From Toxonevra muliebris (lineage: Eukaryota > Arthropoda > Insecta > Diptera > Pallopteridae), in contig OY829330.1 in the NCBI GenBank assembly GCA_963691655.1, forward strand, positions 18,098,182-18,162,181: a stretch of 64,000 nt of DNA, given 5' to 3'. The notes beneath the pieces are model-generated. The model did not search any database, was not told the origin of the DNA, and worked only from the letters and a program-made list of their open reading frames with translations. Shown here one piece after another: positions 21,195-33,003 of this stretch (the first letter of the stretch is position 1; the number at the start of each line of letters is the position of its first letter). A program made the translations under genes and the position numbers.

Positions 21195-21990
21195 ATCGGT
21201 AAAGTCTACACCATGTTGCGCAGCTTATGGGTAACACAACATTTTACTCCGCAAAAAATTCGAATTCTATTATTCCAACTGTGATTATTCTTGCAATCCA
21301 AACTAAACTCTCTAAACAACAACATATCAAGATATATATCTGGCAAAAGACGTTACGATCACGTCTCGTTATACGCTAAAAATATCTTCTCCATTACATT
21401 CAATAACTTGCGAGCTTTTCGGACCATACTACAGCTACACAAAGTAATATTCACAAAAGAACCAAACTATCTGTTTGACCGTCTGTGCTTTACGCTATCG
21501 AAGCGTTCGAATCAAATAATCCAATTCAGATATCAGTCTCTTACATCTGAGCGGCATTTTTACATATATTCAATTCTTCTTTGGAATAAACTACCGTCAT
21601 ATATACTTTCAATCAGCAACGCACAGCGCTTCAAAACTTCCCTTTTAAAATACCTTGCAAGCCAACAATAAACTAAATTTCATTGTTCATTGAAAGCCTA
21701 ATAATTTTAATAATTAAATTTCTTTCGTTAATCTTTTTATAACTTTGAAATTTGTTAAACTTTTTTTTTTTGCTTTTTTCTTTCTTCTTCGTGTTTTTTA
21801 CCACTTTTCATTTCCTTTAATTTTAAGTTTTATATACATTTTATAATAATTCAAATAATAACCCCAACTGACTAATGTTAATTATAATTAAAAATTTTTT
21901 TTAATGACTAATGTTAATTATACTAAGGATACTGTTTCCTGTAACATTAGGATAATAATAATAGAAATAAATAATAAATTATAAAATTTA
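21195..21990 (+). pseudogene. C-terminal fragment of a second Jockey-like LINE
   Basis: From 21195 the frame gives KVYTMLRSLWVTQHFTPQ, a stop, then LQSKLNSLNNNISRYISGKR. It continues through LLWNKLPSYILSISNAQRFK to a stop at 21669. This is the post-RT C-terminal region, homologous in layout to the preceding LINE (compare RYVYGLRKFDH and KLWNTIP) but clearly a different family. An AT-rich 3' UTR follows to about 21990. It is a strongly 5'-truncated insertion, as is usual for LINEs. Confidence 0.75.
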
Positions 21991-21999
21991 ATAAGAGAA

Positions 22000-22330
22000 A
22001 AGAGGAGACCTCCTCCCAATAAGCCAGTTCATTTTTCGTAACTTCAGTGCTAATTCGGTTTGTTTAATTTTAACGTGTTCTTTTCAGCATAGTTTAGCAT
22101 CAAGCGTCTTTCCCAAATTCTTTGCCGTATTGGCGTAGGGAACTTGAGATCCTGATAAATTTTTTTTTGTTCGTGAAGTCTACATGGATCGATTTCGTTT
22201 CATTGAGCTTTATACGCCACAAAATGTTACAGCTCATTAAAAAAGACTGGAAGACCACATTAACCCTGTGGCACGAAGACTCTTTAACACTTTAGAGCTC
22301 ACCCGAAGGTTAAAGCGCAACAAACCTCAT
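22000..22330. other. Non-coding stretch
   Basis: No recognised gene or repeat between two LINE fragments. Confidence 0.4.
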
Positions 22331-22331
22331 G

Positions 22332-23390
22332 ATTTAGGCTAGGTTAAGTGGCTGTCGGTACGGACACACTTAGGCCAAATACGGCTCGTTGTGCTACCAC
22401 GTGGGTGTTTCAATTCACCCCTTTAGAACCTGAAAATTAGTTGAAACAATTAGACTTTGTCACGAAATTAAGTAAGTCCCCTAGGTCAGTTGACCCTAAG
22501 TCGGATAAGTCATCTAGAAAATATTGACCTAGGGCATTTTTCCTACAGTTAATCAGGGCTGGGCAGAAGCACAAGTAGTAAGAAATGGATTCCTCCTCTT
22601 CTTCATCTTTACAGCTTCTACAATTGTCGTTTGAGGGCGCGGCCAATCTCGAGGCGAGTACGCCTATAAGACAGTGGCCAGTTATTACTGCTACAGCTTT
22701 GTATATTTGTCTTCTACCGAGAGATAGCAGCTTCCTAGAGCGTTTGGGGTTATACTCTGGCCATACCTACTTGGTGGTTCTGCACGTGTTTTCGGGTACT
22801 TTTTAAATTGTATAAACGGCTTTTTTGTGCCTAATCTAGCTAGTTCGTCAGCTTTGTTATTTCCAAGTATATCACTATAGCCTGGTACTCATACAAGGTG
22901 TGCGTTGAGTTCATCGGCTACTTCGTTGAGTAAACGCCGACTATCAAAAGCCACCTTGGAGGTCAATGATATACTGGCTAGGGATTTGATAGCAGGTTGG
23001 CTATCGCTGAGAATAAAAATATCATGGGCTGATACTTTATTGCATTGCAGCCAGCTCGCCGCTACCTGAAAAGCCATGAACTCAGCTTGGAAGATGCTGC
23101 AATGGTCAGGCAGACGAAAGGATAAGCTTAACCCTACTTGCTCAAAGAAAACCCCTCCCCCTACCCTTCCATCCAGTTTGGATCCATCGGTGTAAAGGTA
23201 CACCGCATCCTTCTGCTGGTCTCGACTCTTGATCATTACCTCTCTCGAAGGAATTGGTGAATTCCTAAAGGACTTTGGAATGTCCTACAAATGGGCCACA
23301 TTTCCATCTGGTCACTCAATTACGGCACGTACCGAGATACATGTTGATCCCCTTAAGTGACCGATGACCTCATGATTTAACATCAAAATA
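22332..23390 (-). pseudogene. I-clade-type LINE 3' part: RNase H and C-terminal finger
   Basis: On the minus strand the RNase H domain (23236-22889) starts VYLYTDGSKLDGRVGGGVFF. It has IFQAEFMAFQVAA (catalytic Glu) and IFILSDSQPAIKSL (catalytic Asp). Next come a GNNKADELARLG-like segment and the finger CRSCKDEEEEESISYYLC (22646-22437). The 3' UTR ends near 22332 in the complement of AACCTAGCCTAAA, resembling the (TAACC)-like tail of this class. Frames change between the pieces. The RT upstream of RNase H is missing. Confidence 0.85.
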
Positions 23391-23394
23391 AATT

Positions 23395-23667
23395 TGGTAG
23401 CAACTGATATCTTGAAGTTGTGACTTAAGATTTTTCTTTTTTATATATTTATGTATTTGAATGTAAATGCTTAAATATTTCATTTATTAAACAAATATTA
23501 CTTGATAGTTTATACTAGGTGTAATGTAATTGAATTTATGAAATTTTAAAACGATTAAATAATAAAAAAAGCCCAATGTGTGAGATTTAACAAAATAACA
23601 ATTGATTGTGGTAAGTTTGCACATTTTTTCTCATTGGTGCTTTTTTTTACATAATTACACATGTACA
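23395..23667. other. Non-coding AT-rich stretch
   Basis: Nothing recognised. Confidence 0.4.
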
Positions 23668-23671
23668 TTAA

Positions 23672-24287
23672 GGCGCCTCACGAAAAAAAGATGGTGCGTC
23701 AGATGGATCGTTAAAAAAAAAAAAAAATCTAAAAATCGGCTTTTGTACTAAACAATTTATCACTAAGTTACTTTTGATTGCATCAAAACATTTAAAATTT
23801 GTAGTTATGGCGCTTTATGCGATTTCCATGAAAATTAAGATAAATCTGTAATTTTATTCATAAAAACTTTGGTTTCCATTGGATTCGAGAAATTTATAGC
23901 TCCTTACACTAGCAGATCCAAAGGGGCGGTTTGGGTTTATCCCCCGTTAGTGAAAATCTCATTAGGAATCAACCAACATTTTAAAGGGATAATAAATTAG
24001 GAAATCTCTGGATCCACTAGTGACTCCTTGGATATGTGTTTTTTTTTTAATTTTGACCTAACTACATCGATCTACTAAGTCACACCACTTAAAAGACAAC
24101 GTTTAAAACCTAATTATTTTTGAGTTTCTATTCTGAATCTTTATTTGGCCAAAAGTAACAAAAAGCGAGCGACAGCTTATCGCTAGAGTCAAAATATTTT
24201 TGGCAATCTTCATAAAACCAATAAAGTATAATTTTTAGGAGGGTGAGCAAAAACCTTTTCTTTTTTTTGTATGGAAATTGAGGCGCC
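23672..24287. mobile_element. TTAA-flanked MITE with GGCGCCTCA ends
   Basis: The ends GGCGCCTCA and TGAGGCGCC are each next to TTAA (23668-23671 and 24288-24291). The perfect inverted repeat extends outward over the TTAA into TGTACA, giving 19 bp. So either TTAA is the target duplication (piggyBac-type) or the true end is TGTACATTAA. The inside is AT-rich and non-coding. Confidence 0.7.
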
Positions 24288-24291
24288 TTAA

Positions 24292-24960
24292 TGTACAGAA
24301 CTATATTATATCTCTAAACTAAAAAATGCAATGCTTTAATAAGCTGCATTACACTTCAATGACTTTGGCCCGATGAAAATAAATGTCAAGCCAAGCCAAT
24401 TTACTTTCTATAAAAACGCCCTCGCCTTCGCTTCACAATCTATTGTATATAAATCTTTTTGTATACATATGTGTGTGTGTGTGTATGTGTGTTTCTGTCG
24501 TGTCTCCTTTTTGCTACGCCGCACAAAGGCGCATTAATTGTTCTTGTGCGTAAGCATGGAAATAAATTTTGCAACCCTGTTCATTTATGAACTAAAAAAA
24601 CAAAAAATAAGAAAACTAATTCAATCCAAACAGGCAAAGCCAAAAAATCCCTTTTTGTGAGATTTCGTCACTGTGCGTTTACTGCTTGTGTTAAAAAATG
24701 TATTAAGAGCAACTGGGAAACAAAAAAAAAAAAAAAAAACAAGGAATGAAAGAATAAAAATAAATATAGGACAAATGTTTCCTTAATTTTCATTAATACG
24801 AAATCATTGAATTGTAATAATGAAAATCCCAAAAAACAATCAAAGGGATATATGCGCATGTAGACTAGTGTTAGACGAGATTGTTAGTAAATAGTGTGTG
24901 GTGCGATACATTAGGAGAAATGGTAAAGAATAAGGTATGTATGTGTACATTAGGACACCT
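24292..24960. other. Unique-looking non-coding DNA
   Basis: Contains a (TG)n microsatellite near 24470-24490 and a poly-A run near 24722. No gene is seen. Confidence 0.5.
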
Positions 24961-24964
24961 CATG

Positions 24965-26060
24965 TAATTCTGCGAGCTGGCCCCAGATAATAAGCTCATT
25001 ACAACGTTTCAAAATACCGGAGTATCTGTTACGAGATTACTTCCGAAACAAAGTACTCCTATATGATACCGATGACAGCGTGATACAGTACGAGGTCACA
25101 GGAGGCGTACCACAGGGTTCCGTACTCTGTCCGACACTATGGGATGCAATGTACGATGACATACTCAAACTGGATCTCCCCGAAGAGACCACGCTTGTTG
25201 GATATGCCGATGATATCGCTATGGTTGTAGTCGCCAAACAACTAGACTTACTATAAGGTAAATGCAACGATGGAATTACGGACTCTAATATGGCTTTTAA
25301 GCAGCCCTTGCAAACTGCCAGCATTAAAGCAGCCAGGATAAACGGCGCGTTAACACGAATTATGTGGAACACCGTAGGCCCCCAAGTGACAAGCGCTAGC
25401 TGCTTTCAACGGTGACCAGTTCAGTGATTCTGTATGCCGCTCCAATTTTTGGCGGATGCGAAGAAGAAGACACGAAAGGCATTCGCTCGACCTATAGGAT
25501 CAGTGCCCTGAGGGTAGCAAGCGCTTAACGAACGGTGTCGGACGATGCCATTTGCGTCAATTCCAGAAAGGTGCCTATCTATCTACGTGTGACCTAGATG
25601 AAGCGCCTTTACAGCAAAACTGGAGTTGGACCTACGAGCACAATGAATAAGGAAGAGAGGCAGCGTACAATAATAGAATGGCAGCGAAGGTGCGAACAAT
25701 CCGTAAAGGGTCGCTGCACCTTTAATCTAATTCCAAATATTGTATTATGGATGAATCGTAAACACGAAGAAATGGATTTCTACCTAACCCGACTCTTTAG
25801 CGGACATGGAGGAAATAAGGCATAGAAGAGGACTCTAGTTGCCCGAACCAACCTGAGGACTCAACGCATATCTTAGAGAGGAGCTGGGAAGAGTTTTTGG
25901 TGAGCCCCCGACGATACCACAGATGTGCGACTCTGTAGGAAAATAGAATGCTGCATGCAATCAAGCGAAGGAATCCAGAACGAGCGCATGGAACCCAACG
26001 ATGGAGCTAGAGCTGGAGCAATGAAATTTAACCGCTCTGCTGCTCCGATTCCTAATTTTT
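24965..26060 (+). pseudogene. R1-clade-type LINE RT fragment
   Basis: The frame includes LQRFKIPEYLLRDYFRN, EVTGGVPQGSVLCPTLWD and GYADDIAMVV (about 25000-25250), then a stop. The family's C-terminal region follows in shifted frames: RTIIEWQRRCEQSVKGRC and WMNRKHEEMDFYLTRLFSG (25650-25810). The TGGVPQGSVLxPxLW signature and the W-x-RKH-E-x-x-FxLTxxLSGHG stretch are characteristic of R1-like LINEs. Upstream endonuclease is absent and at least four frame disruptions exist. Confidence 0.85.
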
Positions 26061-26154
26061 CCAATTATTGTTGCTTGACATTATATTTGAAAACTTGCAC
26101 GTTATTACAATTACAGGCAATGAAGTTTTTCCCTTACCATCTCCATTAATCAAT

Positions 26155-26280
26155 GCAAATGGCAATGCTGAGTTCAAATCCATTGGAATGAATTAGTACT
26201 AAAATAAATTCATTACATTTATAGATTAATTACAGATTCATTGCAAGGGATTTGAACTGAGTAGTACCATTTCCGTTGCA
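26155..26280. repeat. Short inverted repeat element
   Basis: The left arm (CTGAGTTCAAATCCATTG region, 26152-26195) and the right arm (26240-26280) are inverted copies of about 40 bp. Probably a MITE whose outer ends are eroded. Confidence 0.6.
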
Positions 26281-26311
26281 GTAATGAAATGTTCAATTTT
26301 AATTACAATAG

Positions 26312-26456
26312 CCCTATTCACGAATTCGTGCAAATGGTCTTGCATCATTGCAAGTGCAAAATAGTTCTGCTATCACAACAACAAATATATGCGATATGCA
26401 ATAAAAATTTGCATTTGCAATGATGTAAGACCGTTTACACCATATCGTAAATAGGG
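26312..26456. repeat. CCCTATTCACGA MITE, copy 1
   Basis: Inverted ends of about 50 bp begin CCCTATTCACGA and include CATCATTGCAA. The centre CTGCTATCACAACAACAAAT is shared with copy 2 at 47366-47493. Confidence 0.85.
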
Positions 26457-26459
26457 ATA

Positions 26460-27400
26460 ATGTGTGTTTATAATTCCTAATTTTTTTTAAAAGATGTCAC
26501 TAAGAATAAGGAGTTCACAATCTTAACTGGTTCTATTGCTATGATAGCAGCCTTCAAAACGATGTAGCAACTCAGCATTATATTTTTTCGTATGGTAAAC
26601 ATGTCGAGTTTTGAGCCAAATAAAGAGTATTTTCGGAATTTCCCAGGATTGGCCACCTAACATCAAATTTTTCAAAATCGAATTTTTGGTGGATTATGAA
26701 AAGTCGTGCTCACTTTCATCTGTACCAAAAAGTTTGAAGATATATACCGAAAATTTACGATCTCTTCCTTCAACTCAAATTACAAATTCTGGAAGCAGTA
26801 CTGCAAATATCAAAACAATATTTGCTTTTCCTGTAAAATTTGGAAAATGGGTGTTAGGGCTTTAGCAAATTAAGGTAGCGATACACATAAAAGAATTTAA
26901 AATAAAAAAAATGATTTTTATTGAGAAAATTATATGTAGTTGGGGAGCTCGGAGCGGAGTCGGAGCTATACTTAAGAGGTCGGAGTGGAGCTGGATTATA
27001 CGACAGTATATGAAAAGATTTAGAAATATTTTTTTTTAGATCTTTATAAAAAGCTTAATAGGCGCGATAATTTTTCGTCACAAAACAACAATTGTGTGAT
27101 TGCAGAAAGTGCAAACTGACCACAAATTGTGTGTTTATTCTTTCTTCAGGTCTGCCAATTAATTAAAAAAATAAATAAATTACCACTTATCGATCAATCA
27201 AAATAGAATGATGGCTGCCTCAGGGGGGCCTTACGGGTTAGAGGGTTAAAGTTTCAATTTTAGTCGTATTTGTCAAGCTTTAATGGGAGAAGGGGCGGTT
27301 TTTCGAAAAATTTGTTTTGTTTAGTTATGTGGATATTGGCCTTTTCAGAAAATAAACCAATTTTTATTGGAATCCTTTAATGTTTTAGCATTTTCAGCGT
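26460..27400. other. Unassigned stretch upstream of the gypsy gag
   Basis: An 84-codon frame at 26611-26865 has no recognised domain. Near 26945-26995 an iterated GGAGCGGAGTCGGAGCT / GGTCGGAGTGGAGCTGG stretch resembles a hAT terminus, but no partner was found. The gypsy 5' LTR and primer-binding site should lie near here, but I could not define them. Confidence 0.35.
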
Positions 27401-27402
27401 AA

Positions 27403-28154
27403 TTGAATACTTTTAGGGTTAACAAAAAAAGTTTAATTCCAATTTTAGTCGAAAAGATCATATTCAGACCTATTTTTAAATTGAATTATTCCCTGAAAGC
27501 GGAAGAAAGTAGGGGTGTTTTTGCATATTCCGATAAAGAAAGGTGCCTTTTTGATTGGATTGAGAAAAAATCCAGGAACATATTTCCATATATTCATCGA
27601 CAAATGCCAATAAGCAAGTATTGCCCTTCAAATCTGACGGTCGAGTGGAAAAATTGGAGCAATCAATTTAAAATATTTGTATGCGCTTCGAGTTTGGAAC
27701 AGCCAGACACTAGAAAATTCACGCTACTTCTTCATCATCTTGAACCGGAGTCACTGCCGATTTTTAATTCTTTTATTGAGGATGAGGACATTATCAAATA
27801 TAGTGATCTACTCAGCCAATTCGAAGCATATTTTGTGCCAAAAGCTAACATCGACATGGAGCGTCATAAGATTTTCATGCGTAGGCAGCTTCACGGTGAA
27901 TCAATTGGAAAATATACTGCAGCCTTGCACAATCTGAGCACGTCTTACGTTTGTGCAGTAACTGGAGATGAAATGGTGCGAGATATTTTCATCTGCGGTC
28001 TTTCGCAAAGTTTCGCGAAAATCAAGGAACGGTAAACATGGGGTGAGTACAGTTGCAGCATTAAAACATCAGAAAACTGTACATGCACAACGAAAAGAAC
28101 AGTTGCAGTCATCTAAAAAATATGCAACAACAGCGTCATACATATAAAGTATTT
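27403..28154 (+). pseudogene. Ty3/gypsy gag-like region
   Basis: An open frame of about 210 codons encodes a Retrotrans_gag-type protein. The core starts near VEWKNWSNQFKIFVCAS and includes DTRKFTLLLHHLEPESLPIF, then RHKIFMRRQLHGESIGKY and VRDIFICGLSQSFAKIKER. In the family this forms the particle coat. The expected zinc knuckle falls in the degraded sequence after 28035. The region is cut at 28165 by an RTE LINE and the element's reading resumes after 30822. Type: Mag/K02A2.6-like Ty3/gypsy, inferred from the gag and pol together. No envelope gene is visible. Confidence 0.75.
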
Positions 28155-28468
28155 GATGATGTACTTACTTTACTTTAGTTGGCTTTACAGTCCCATGCGG
28201 GTTTGAGCCTGGTTCAAAATTCGTCTCCATACTTCTCGATCTGCTACCTTGGATTTCCAATCCCGTATCCCTAGTTCTCGAAGGTCGTCTTTACAAAATC
28301 TATTCACCTAAGCTTTGGTCTGCCACGACATCCTGAGCCCACAGGATCACTGAATAAGACTCTTCGCGTTGGGCAGTTCTCCTGCATTCTATATACATGC
28401 TCCAACCATCGCAGGCGATTACACCTAATGATGTTGACTAGGGGCAAACCGCTATACAGCTGATATAG

Positions 28469-29704
28469 TTAGCCGTTGAATCTTATTCTCCACTCTCCGT
28501 TGATGCATACTGGCCCGAAAATAATGCGCAGTACTTTTCGCTCAAAAACCCCCAGCAGCTCCTTACTCGCCGTTGTCAAAGTCCACGATTCCGCGCCATA
28601 TGTTATTACTGGGATAATAAGGGTCTTATAGATCTGTATTTTTGTCTTTCGGGCCGTTTCTCTCGATCTTATTACTTTGCTCAAGCCAAATAAGCAGCGA
28701 TTGGCGAGCCCAATTCGACGCCTCATTTCAATAGTGGTGTTGTTGTCGGATTTAACACATGATCCCAAATACACGAAGTCATTTACTACTTCGAAATTGT
28801 ACTGCTCAATGGTGACGTTTTGGCCTAGCCGATGTTGTGTGCTGTTATTTCGACTGCAGCACATGTATTTGGTCTTGCCCTCATTTATCTTGAGCCCCAT
28901 TTTTTTAGCTCCGCGCTCTAGCCCACAAAATACCTCCCTAATGCGTTGCTGGTCACATGCGAGAAGCTGATGTGGTCTCTGAAATATTATTCCAGTGGTG
29001 TATACACCAGCGTCACGGGCTATTTTTTCAAGGCTTATATTAAACAGGTCACACGATAGCGCATCGCCCTGACGTAAACCCTGAATGGCATCGAAAGGTT
29101 CGGATATATCGTCAAAAATTCTGACGGCGCAGCGTGAGTTTGCTAGGGTCATTCTGCAAAGCTTGATGAGCTTGGTTGGAAGGGCAAGCGACTCCATAGC
29201 AGCAAATAGCTCATCTCTCCTGACGCTATCATACGCTTGTTTAAAGTCGATAAACAGATGGTGGGTATCGACCTGGTGCTCACGGGCTTTCTCTAAGATT
29301 AGACGGAGTGCAAATATTTGGTCTGTAGTTGATTTACCTGGCCTGAAACCACACTGGTATAGCCCAATGATGTTGTTCATAAAGGGTTTCAGGCGTTCAC
29401 ATAAGATGGAGGAAAGGATCTTGTACGCAACATTTAGAATGCTGATACCTTCTGGCATCATTCCGGTCGAAAGCATTTTGCATATCCAGCACGCATGATC
29501 TCTCTCATGCTGTCTCTTCTTGCTACGCAGCAGTCTATACGCCTCTCTTCTTTTAGCGTTACACGCATCAATACTACTGCGGGTCGCTCGCTGTAGCATA
29601 TTTCTTATTATTATTTTTCTTATTTTTAACCTCAATGGCTTTCGAATATTCCTCATCGAACCATCGATTACGCTGCCTCGGCCGCCGGGGGCCAAGGACC
29701 TCAT
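28469..29704 (-). pseudogene. RTE LINE reverse transcriptase, catalytic motif deleted
   Basis: The RT includes ILSSILCERLKPFMNNI, YQCGFRPGKSTTDQIFALR, HLFIDFKQAYDSVRRDEL, GLRQGDALSCDLF, and LKINEGKTKYM before VNDFVYLGS. The block that should carry the catalytic FADD/YADD is missing: the frame passes from IIFQRPHQLLA directly to CDQQRIREVF. A small in-frame deletion has therefore removed the active-site Asp pair. The C-terminal Y-GAESWTLT motif is present. The enzyme cannot be active. A break lies between this and the linker frame near 29590. Confidence 0.9.
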
Positions 29705-29889
29705 TGGCGGATGTTAAAAGCGCATCGACGCAGCTCTGCCAATGGTCGTCGATGGCTTGCGTGTTGGAATGCTCCGATTTCTTGGAAACCATACTGGCGT
29801 ACTCAGTAGCTACATCGGGTTGCCTTAGCGCTTCAATATTAAATTTAGTGTTGCCGTTTGGCGTTCGTTTCGATTTTGCGTCTGAAATC

Positions 29890-30573
29890 CTAAGTTGAAT
29901 TTTGGATTTCACGAGAAAATGGTCTGAGCCAATACAAGGACCTCGATAGCTCCGCACATCCAACACACTCGAAAAGTGTCGGGCATCTACTAACAGCATC
30001 CGGTGGTCTGGCGACCACCAAGTACCTACTAACAACTAAATTTCTTGCCGCTGCCAGGTTCACAAGCCTCACGCCATTATTTGTAGTTTCCAAATGTATG
30101 CTGTGCTTACCAATTACTCCTTGGTAGATGCTCTCATTGCCAATTTTCTCATTAAAATCCCCCAAAATAATTTTCATGTCATGTTTGGGACAACGCCCAA
30201 ACGCTATGTCTAGCTGATCGTAGAACTGGTCATTTATAGACTCCACTGCGTCTTCGGTAGGCGCATATGCGCAGATAATGCTGATGTAGAAACAAGCTTT
30301 GAGGCGAATATAGCAAATCCTATCGCTGATCGGTTTCCAGCCGATGTTGTATTTGTGCTTTACAGCAAAACCCACTCCGTAGGAGCCCCTTTTTTCTCGG
30401 CCGCTGTAGTATACGTCGTACATTTTTTTTCCATCCTGCAGGATACCATTTCCTGCCCATCTAATATCTTGCAATGCAACGATGTCTACTTGATGTTCCG
30501 TAAGCACAATTTTCAACTCCTGTAGTGCACCTGGCCTTAGAAGAGTTTGCACGTTCCAAGTACAGATGTTCAA
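29890..30573 (-). pseudogene. RTE LINE AP-like endonuclease
   Basis: The frame starts MNICTWNVQTLLRPGALQEL and has VDIVALQDIRWAGNG, where family members have QEIRW at the catalytic Glu. Later blocks are RGSYGVGFAV, YAPTEDAVE and IILGDFNEKIG (catalytic Asp and Asn). The final SDH-type block (SYRGPCIGSDHFLVKSK) lies in the overlapping frame 30035-29574, so one frameshift near 30030 splits the domain. In the family this enzyme nicks target DNA to prime reverse transcription. The Glu-to-Asp change at QDIRW is notable. Confidence 0.9.
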
Positions 30574-30822
30574 ATCGTTATCCTTTTCATTTCCGGGTCG
30601 TTTTCCAAAAGATCATATTCGTATCCGAGGCTTGTTTGAAATTTTCGTAGTCATAGTTTTTAAAGAAATGACGGCTGACTAGGCCATCTACTCCTTGCCG
30701 GTTTTGGTCCGCGTGTGGTATTTTATTTCCCACATACCCTGCATATCTGCCGGGCACTCCCCGATCCGCCACCTGGGGACGCATCCGATGGGAGACAGGC
30801 AATTCCTCACGGATGACGTACT

Positions 30823-31084
30823 AGAGAAGGTTGAAAAACGGTCATCTTCATACAATGAAACAACAACAAGAGAGTGGAACATCAATGTAAAAATTAACAA
30901 CAAAGACATATACTGCAAGGTAGATACAGGAGCACAAGCAAATCTTATGTCACAAAATACGTTTAAGTTATTGAATTTAAGTCAGTTCGATAAAAATGTG
31001 AAAAGTAATATTTTAACATTTAGCGGGGAAAAATTACCTATTTTGGGAATTTGTCTTTGTTTTTCCAAAGTGCAGAATATTTAA
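30823..31084 (+). pseudogene. Ty3/gypsy aspartic protease
   Basis: Directly after the LINE target duplication, the gypsy frame continues with WNINVKINNKDIYCKVDTGA. D-T-G is the catalytic triad of a retroviral-type aspartic protease, and the GAQANLMS form is usual in Mag/K02A2.6-like elements. The frame ends at 31082 and RT resumes in a new frame from 31205, so a frameshift separates them. It would process the gag-pol product; it is inactive here. Confidence 0.8.
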
Positions 31085-31204
31085 CAAGCTTTTATATATT
31101 AAACATGGTGTGTAACAACATCATTGGTTTGAAAAGCACCATTGCTATGAACTTACTGCAGCAAATTAACATCGTCAAAGTTATCAATAAAAAATGCGAT
31201 AAAT

Positions 31205-31640
31205 ATGCAAAGACGCCTAGGTCTACTAAAAAACGTTTGTTCTTTTAAGGTTAATCCCGGTATTGAGCCTGTAGTATATCCGCAGAGCAAAATACCTTTT
31301 ATGTTATATGAGTCTCTTAAAAAAAAACTTGGCAGGATGATAAATTTAATTGATATTGTTTCTGTAAAGGAACCTACACAGTTGGTCAGCTCTATTGTTT
31401 TAGCTACAAAGCCTAATGGTAACCTCCGCTTATGTTTAGATCCCAAAAATTTCAACAAAGCAATCTTGCGTCGACGTTTTGGTTTTCCAAGCATTGGCGA
31501 ATGTAAGTCCAAACTTAGTGGCCCTAAAATTTTTAGCACTCTCCACGCAAATTCAGAACTCAGACGACGATACAGATTTTTGCGTTTACCCTTTGGGATA
31601 AATGCAGCACCTGGTAAGATTGTTCGGTGAGATCAAAGGT
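31205..31640 (+). pseudogene. Ty3/gypsy reverse transcriptase, N-terminal half
   Basis: The frame contains IDIVSVKEPTQLVSSIVLAT, KPNGNLRLCLDPKNFNKAI, and later YRFLRLPFGINAAPG. These are the first RT blocks of Ty3/gypsy elements. A short internal deletion lies between KIFSTLHANSE and the YRFLRLPFG block, removing the region of the first catalytic Asp. A few codons after 31640 give IIHIDDFLKHA-like coding, close to the active site but with a single Asp pair in altered context. A LINE fragment then interrupts. Confidence 0.8.
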
Positions 31641-31679
31641 TTAATCATCCATATAGATGATTTTTTGAAACATGCGTCT

Positions 31680-32995
31680 AATATTATTATTATTTTAATG
31701 AGTTTAATAAAGCTAAAGGTGAAGTAAGAAAATAATGGAGTCTAGTTAATGGTATTCTTAACATATCTAAAAATGAAGACCATGTTCAGAAAGTTTTTGT
31801 AGACAATGAGGAATCATCTGATCCCTCAGAAATTGCGAATAGTTTCAACTGCTTCTTTGCAAATGTAGGTAGGAATGTGGTTGAAAGTAGTGGAGTGGAT
31901 AATACTTCATACAATTGTTTGTCTAATGAACATTATCAATCTTCAAGCTTTTATTTCGAGCCAATTTCATCATTTGAAGTTTATTGTTTAATCATATCAT
32001 TAAAAAATTCCAATTCCACAACTTTTAACTGTTTTTCAAGCAGTTTTGCTAAAAAATTATAGTATAATATCATCTGTGTCATTTATTCAATAAAAGCGTA
32101 ACTGTTGGTATCTTTCCAGATGACTTTAAAAAGGCTGAAGTAATTCCACTTTTCAAGAAGGGTGATAAAACTTCTATTAACAATTATAGACCAATTTCCC
32201 TTCTTTACGTATTTTCTAAAATTTTGGAGAAAGCCATGAAAGCTGGGATAACTAATTTTCTTAATAATATAAATTTTTTAAAATCATGTTTTTTAATGCA
32301 GATGGGAAAGAAATGGATTATGATTCCTTAACATTTCATGGTGCTAATTGTTCGCTGGCGATGACCTGTGCCAATCTAGTAGACAACAAATTTTCTTCTT
32401 CACTACAGTGCTCCTCTAAATATTTCCCTATTGAATGCGTTAAATCGTACAAATACCTTGGGTTAATGCTGGACTACAAAATGAATTGGTCTTTTCATAC
32501 CTCACTAGTTAAAAAATTTTTCATAGCTGCTACAAGGCATTTATATCTCCTGAAATCGTACTGCTCCACTAAGCTTCCTAAAAGTATTTACTACGGTATC
32601 ATAAATTCGAAGATGGAATATGGCTTAGTTTGCTGGGGTGGAACCCATTTCAATAAAGTTAAACCTTTAATAATATCACAAAAACACGCTATTCGTATCA
32701 TCTGTAATAAGAAGCAATGAGTAAAAAGTTTTGCTTAAGCCGATGTCCCTCAGCACAACTTCCAACTGTTTCTAAAATTTTATTCGTCAGTGACCCCTAG
32801 ACTGTATACTGGCATATAAGATCAGGAACATTTGAATAAAACATGATTTCTCAGGGAAGTAAAATCATGGCTTTTTAGTTATAATTTCGATGATATTAAA
32901 TCTCTTTTCTAAATAGTCTAAGTAATTTACTTGTAATTCTTATAGCATTGTGTAACTTAGCTTTAATTTATGTTTTATATTATTAAGGATTGCAT
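31680..32995 (+). pseudogene. Jockey-like LINE fragment inserted in the gypsy RT
   Basis: Fragments in order: a linker with GILNISKNEDHVQ and SEIANSFNCFFANVG (31740-31870), FKKAEVIPLFKKGDKTSINN followed by YRPISLL (32120-32210), then a large deletion that removes the catalytic RT core. Next is the post-RT region CVKSYKYLGLMLDYKMNWS to GTHFNKVKPLIISQKHAIRI (32286-32720). The 3' UTR runs to about 32995. It is 5'-truncated and deleted. I could not define a target duplication, but the gypsy RT resumes just after it. Confidence 0.8.
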
Positions 32996-33003
32996 TAAGA
33001 TTG

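Larger units (their letters stand above)
28166..30811 (-). mobile_element. RTE-type LINE inserted in the gypsy element
   Basis: A near full-length 2.6-kb LINE on the minus strand: endonuclease at 30573-29890, linker at 30035-29574, RT at 29704-28469. The 3' end at 28166 has an AAGTAAAGTAAGTA-like short-repeat tail, typical of RTE elements. The direct repeats GATGATGTACT (28155-28165) and GATGACGTACT (30812-30822) differ at one base and mark the target duplication. The flanking gypsy frame contains the same Asp-Asp-Val on both sides, confirming the insertion point. Confidence 0.9.

Noticed and set aside
26945..26995. hAT end with GGAGCGGAGTCGGAGC repeats
   Set aside because: No inverted partner or target duplication found nearby, so not called as an element.
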